A DNA stretch of 33,067 nt, taken from assembly GCF_001589285.1 (NCBI RefSeq), contig NZ_JEMA01000492.1:1-33067 (forward strand), written 5' to 3'. This document shows positions 29,574 through 33,067 of the stretch, one piece after another. Source of the DNA: Sorangium cellulosum (GTDB lineage Bacteria; Myxococcota_A; Polyangia; Polyangiales; Polyangiaceae). The notes under the pieces are model-generated. The model was not told the origin of the DNA, did no database searches, and was given only the letters and a program-made list of their open reading frames with translations. Each line of letters starts with the position of its first letter. Within the stretch, counting starts at the first letter, position 1. The translations under genes were made by a program, and so were the position numbers.

Positions 29574-31850
29574 ATGGCCGCACCTTCCTTTCGCTCGAGA
29601 CGATCGCCCGCCGCGCTGTCCCCCTCGCTCGCCGCCGCGCTGCTCCTCGGCGGCTGCGGCGCAGAGCCGGAGGAGACCGCGGCCGCGGCGCTGCGCCTGC
29701 GCTTCCCGGGCCACGCGGACGCCGTGCTGTCGGCGCAGGAGGCGTTCGCCCCGGCGGTGGACGGCTTCCGGCTGGCCGCGACAGCGCCGGGCGGGCCCTG
29801 GGCGCAGGCCGCGCGGCCGGAGGTGGTGCTGCCCCACGACGGAGGCGGAGCGATCCTGTTCCGCCTCGCGGACGGCCGCGAGATCCGGGTGCGGGAGCTC
29901 GGCGCCGCGGGCGAGGGCCTGCTCGCGGAGCGCGCGGTGAGCTACCGGCGCGCTGGCGGGACGTCGTTCTGGACGGCGACCGAGCGGGGCGTGGAGGAGT
30001 GGCTGCTGCTCGACGAAGGCGTCGCGCGCGGCGGCGACGTTGTGGCGGCGTGGGAGGTGGAGGGCGCGGCGCTGCGGCCGCGGGACGCGGCGGTGGAGCT
30101 CCTCGACGAGGAGAGCGGGGCGCCTGTGCTGCGCGTGACGGCGCCCCGTGCGCACGCGGCCTCGGGGCGGCCTGTCGCCCCGGCGCTCCGGGTGCGCGGC
30201 GCGCGCATCGAGCTGTCGGTCGACGCCGGCGGCGAGGCGGCGCTCGTGGATCCCGCATGGGAGCCTGCCGGCCGCATGAACGTCGCAGGGAGGCGTGGGC
30301 ACACAGCGACGCTGCTGTTGCCGAGCGGCAAGGTCCTTGTGGCGGGCGGTTACGGCGGGTTCCCCGAGCTCGCCAGGGCGGAGCTGTACGACCCGGCGGA
30401 CGACACATGGAGCCTCGTGGCACCCATGCGCGCAGGGCGCATCTATCACACAGCGACACGGTTGAAGGACGGCCACGTCCTCGTGGTCGGGGGGCGGCTC
30501 CAGAGCAGCGCCATGACGCCCGTCGACGCCGTGGAGCTCTACGACCCCGTGACCAATACCTGGACGGGCAGAGCCCCCATGGCCGAGTCGCGGCGCGCTC
30601 ACACAGCGACGCTGCTGCCGAACGGCAAGGTCCTGGTGGCGGGCGGAAGCAACGCGATCGGCCGCCTCTCCAGCGCGGAGCTGTACGACCCCGCGACCAA
30701 CACCTGGGTGCCCGCGGCACCGATGCACGTCGCTCGTGAACGCCACGTCGCGGCGCTCGTGCAGACGAGCGGCAAGGTCCTCGTGGCGGGAGGGGCCACG
30801 CCCAGCGCGGAGCTGTACGACCCGGACAAGGGCACCTGGACGCTCACGGGTTCGATGACCGGAGGCGATGGGTACCTCCAGGCGCTGGCGGAGCTGCGCA
30901 ACGGCGAGCTCCTGGCGGTGGGCGAGTCGGGAGCGGAGCGGTACGATCCGACGGCTGGCACCTGGTCCCCCACGAGCCGGATGATCGGGGACCGCGACGC
31001 GCTGAGCGCGACGACCTTGTACAACGGCAAGGTCCTGGTCGCAGGGCAGGTCTACGCTGCGGAGACCGGGGCCAGCAGGAACGCGGAGCTCTACGATCCG
31101 GAGGCGGACACATGGACCCCCACGGCGCCCACGAACGTCGTCTACAGGGACGAGCACTCCGCGACACGGTTGCTGAACGGCGAGGTGCTGCTGGTCGGCT
31201 CTACGGTCTATCCGGAGCGGTACACGATCGTCGGCGCCGCGTGCGCGTCGGACGACGATTGCGGGCTCGTCGCCTGCGTCGACGGTGTCTGCTGCGAATC
31301 GCGCTGCTCCGAGCCCTGCCACACGTGCGCCATGCCCTCGTCCCTCGGCCGCTGTGTCCGCCAGCCGAAAGGCTGGGATGCTCGCGGTGAATGTGCCCGC
31401 GAGGGCTGTGATGGAGCGTGCGACGGGGGCGGCGCCTGCTCCGCCGTGCCCAAGGGCGGCGTGTGCGTCCCGGCGGAGTGCAGCGATGAGACGCACAGCA
31501 TGACGCCTGTCCACTGCCCCGCCGATGGGGCGCGCTGCGCGGGCCCGAGCAGCGAGGCCAGGGAGGTCGTGGATTGCGCGCCCTACCAGTGCGATCAGGC
31601 CAGCGGCGCTTGCAAGGACAGGTGCGGCTCGCTGCGGGACTGCGCGCTGGGCCATGGTTGCGACTTCTCCGGCCATTGCGTGCTCCCTCCGTCCGAAGTG
31701 ATCTCGGGTTGTCGCGTCGGGCCAGCCGCCGCGGCGGCGGGCGCCTCGAGGCGCGGCCTCGGCGCCGTGGCCCTCGCGCTCCTCGCCGTCGCGCAGCGGA
31801 GAGCCTCGGCCTCCCGGAGGAAAGCCACACGACCGCGGGGCGACTCCTGA
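29574..31850 (+). CDS. Kelch-repeat lipoprotein with Cys-rich tail and MYXO-CTERM-like end
   Basis: The 758-residue protein has a signal peptide with lipobox LLGGC (Cys28). A conserved N-terminal region follows (about 35-230, with GTSFWTATERGVEEWLLLDE). Then come about six kelch units (about 235-540) with RRGHTATLL and KVLVAGG and AELYDPATNTW motifs, forming a beta-propeller. A Cys-rich region (about 550-710, VDGVCCESRCSEPCHTCA) precedes a C-terminal SGCRVG, a hydrophobic segment and an Arg cluster. It is probably displayed on the surface; the ligand is unknown. Its stop TGA shares the A with the next gene's ATG. The start codon lacks a clear ribosome binding site. Confidence 0.85.
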   Translation: MAAPSFRSRRSPAALSPSLAAALLLGGCGAEPEETAAAALRLRFPGHADAVLSAQEAFAPAVDGFRLAATAPGGPWAQAARPEVVLPHDGGGAILFRLADGREIRVRELGAAGEGLLAERAVSYRRAGGTSFWTATERGVEEWLLLDEGVARGGDVVAAWEVEGAALRPRDAAVELLDEESGAPVLRVTAPRAHAASGRPVAPALRVRGARIELSVDAGGEAALVDPAWEPAGRMNVAGRRGHTATLLLPSGKVLVAGGYGGFPELARAELYDPADDTWSLVAPMRAGRIYHTATRLKDGHVLVVGGRLQSSAMTPVDAVELYDPVTNTWTGRAPMAESRRAHTATLLPNGKVLVAGGSNAIGRLSSAELYDPATNTWVPAAPMHVARERHVAALVQTSGKVLVAGGATPSAELYDPDKGTWTLTGSMTGGDGYLQALAELRNGELLAVGESGAERYDPTAGTWSPTSRMIGDRDALSATTLYNGKVLVAGQVYAAETGASRNAELYDPEADTWTPTAPTNVVYRDEHSATRLLNGEVLLVGSTVYPERYTIVGAACASDDDCGLVACVDGVCCESRCSEPCHTCAMPSSLGRCVRQPKGWDARGECAREGCDGACDGGGACSAVPKGGVCVPAECSDETHSMTPVHCPADGARCAGPSSEAREVVDCAPYQCDQASGACKDRCGSLRDCALGHGCDFSGHCVLPPSEVISGCRVGPAAAAAGASRRGLGAVALALLAVAQRRASASRRKATRPRGDS

Positions 31851-33067
31851 TGTCCCCGCGCGGCTTCCTCCGGCGCGTCCTGCCGCGCTTCGCCCTGCTG
31901 CTCTCGGGCCCCGCGTGCCTCTCCGGGTGCAGCGCCGAGCCGGAGCCGCCTGCGTCCGCCGACACCCTGCGCCGCCGGTTCCCGGATCACGCTGCCGCCG
32001 TCCTCGAGGCGCGCGAGGCGTTCGTCGGCGACGCGGAGGGGTTTCATCTGGGCTCGGCAGAGGTGGGCGGGAGACCCTCGCGGCCTCGCGTGGTGCTCCC
32101 CCGGGAGGGCAGCGAGCCGATCCGGTTCCGCACGCCGGCAGGGGTCGAGGTGCGGGTGCGAGAGCAAGGCGTCGTGGGGGAGGGCACTCCGGTGGAGCAG
32201 GCCGTGGCCTACCGGCGGAGCGGGGGGACGTCGTTCTGGTCCGCGACCGATCACGGCGTGGAGGAGTGGCTGCTGCTCGACGAAGGCGTCGCGCGCGGCG
32301 GCGAGGTGGTGGCGGCGTGGCAGGTGGAGGGCGCGACGCTTCGCGCGCGCGGCGAGGCGGTGGAGCTCGTCGAGCCGGGGAGGGGGGCGGCCGTGCTGCG
32401 CGTGTCGGCGCCGTGGGCCCACGCGCGCTCGGGGCGGCCTGTCGCCATGGCGCTGAGGGCGCGGGGATCGCGCATCGAGCTCTCGGTGGACGCCGGCGGC
32501 GAGGCGGTCCTCGTCGACCCGGTGTGGGTGCTGACCGCCGGAGCGATGAACGTCGCGCGGCGCGATCACACCGAGACGCTGCTGCCGAACGGCCTCGTCC
32601 TCGTGGCGGGCGGCTGGGACGTGCGCCCCGCAGCCGAGGTGACCCTCACGCTCGACAGCGCGGAGCTGTACGACCCGGCGGCCGACTCCTGGAGCTTCAC
32701 GGGGAGCATGAAGCACGCGCGCGGCGGGCACACGGCGACGCTGCTCTCGACCGGCGAGATCCTCGTGGCGGGTGGCCAGCAGGCCCTCGTCCAGGATGTA
32801 GGCCCGATTTTCGAGACCGCGGAGCTGTATCACCCGGAGACCGGCACATGGACCGACGCGACGCCGATGCACGAAGCCCGCGTCGAGCACACGGCGACGG
32901 TGCTCTCGAGCGGCAAGGTCCTCGTGGCGGGCGGCGACGCGGGGGACATCGCTCCCAAGCACGCCGAGCTGTACGACCCCGAGGCCGATCGCTGGGACGT
33001 CATGGCGCCGATGAACTTCCGGCGCGACAGGCACGCGGCGACGCTGCTCTCGAGCGGCAAGGTCCTC
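31850..33067 (+). CDS. Second kelch-repeat lipoprotein, cut by the right edge
   Basis: The frame is open from ATG 31850 to the window end (406 codons visible). Its signal peptide ends in the lipobox LSGC (Cys27). The N-terminal region repeats that of the upstream paralogue (GTSFWSATDHGVEEWLLLDE, SRIELSVDAGGEAVLVDP). Four kelch units follow (DHTETLLPNGLVLVAGG, AELYDPAADSW and so on). The C-terminus is outside the window. Its ATG overlaps the previous stop in TGATG, so it is probably translated by coupling. It is a tandem paralogue of the gene before it. Confidence 0.88.
   Translation, partial: MSPRGFLRRVLPRFALLLSGPACLSGCSAEPEPPASADTLRRRFPDHAAAVLEAREAFVGDAEGFHLGSAEVGGRPSRPRVVLPREGSEPIRFRTPAGVEVRVREQGVVGEGTPVEQAVAYRRSGGTSFWSATDHGVEEWLLLDEGVARGGEVVAAWQVEGATLRARGEAVELVEPGRGAAVLRVSAPWAHARSGRPVAMALRARGSRIELSVDAGGEAVLVDPVWVLTAGAMNVARRDHTETLLPNGLVLVAGGWDVRPAAEVTLTLDSAELYDPAADSWSFTGSMKHARGGHTATLLSTGEILVAGGQQALVQDVGPIFETAELYHPETGTWTDATPMHEARVEHTATVLSSGKVLVAGGDAGDIAPKHAELYDPEADRWDVMAPMNFRRDRHAATLLSSGKVL

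Overview
The window is very GC-rich DNA with near-saturated G/C third codon positions. It carries long antisense shadow frames, many lipoproteins, proteins ending in a Cys motif plus membrane segment plus Arg cluster (MYXO-CTERM-like), kelch proteins with a Cys-rich tail, and IS remnants. Together these point to a large-genome myxobacterium of the Polyangiales (Sorangium-like). That placement is inferred from gene style; no rRNA or marker gene is present.

Layout. 1-2020 is an accessory patch with lower GC3. It holds the 3' end of a gene cut by the left edge (toxin-tail-like), overlapped by a TPR protein. Next come an IS701-type transposase fragment, another mobile-element remnant, a small membrane protein, and a 130-bp element with 25-bp inverted ends around a gene fragment. 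2269-9837 is on the plus strand: a lipoprotein fusing a propeller-like region to a two-haem cytochrome c region, a histone-like basic protein with a helical partner, an orphan PAS-GAF histidine kinase, and an overlapping lipid kinase/metallophosphoesterase pair. 10184-11533 is a secreted trypsin-like lipoprotein.

11622-17930 is on the minus strand. It holds a polyol dehydrogenase/xylulokinase pair, a DUF3553-like protein, a Lon-substrate-binding-domain protein, and a compact DUF2203-folE-SDR operon. 18157-22161 (plus) is a complete polyamine-type ABC importer in the order potC-potD-potB-potA. 22282-26533 (plus) holds a DUF2330 surface protein with ten 60-bp tandem repeats, a Uma2-family nuclease and moeA. 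A GH114 lipoprotein (minus) and a stand-alone GspC-like protein (plus) diverge from an apparently empty 563-bp gap. The window ends in two tandem kelch paralogues, the second running off the right edge.

No tRNA, rRNA or CRISPR array was seen. No clearly new multi-gene system stands out. The best leads are the toxin-tail/TPR overlap at the left edge, the inverted-repeat element at 1890-2019, the homogenised acidic Cys repeats at 23821-24420, and the folE/SDR coupling.
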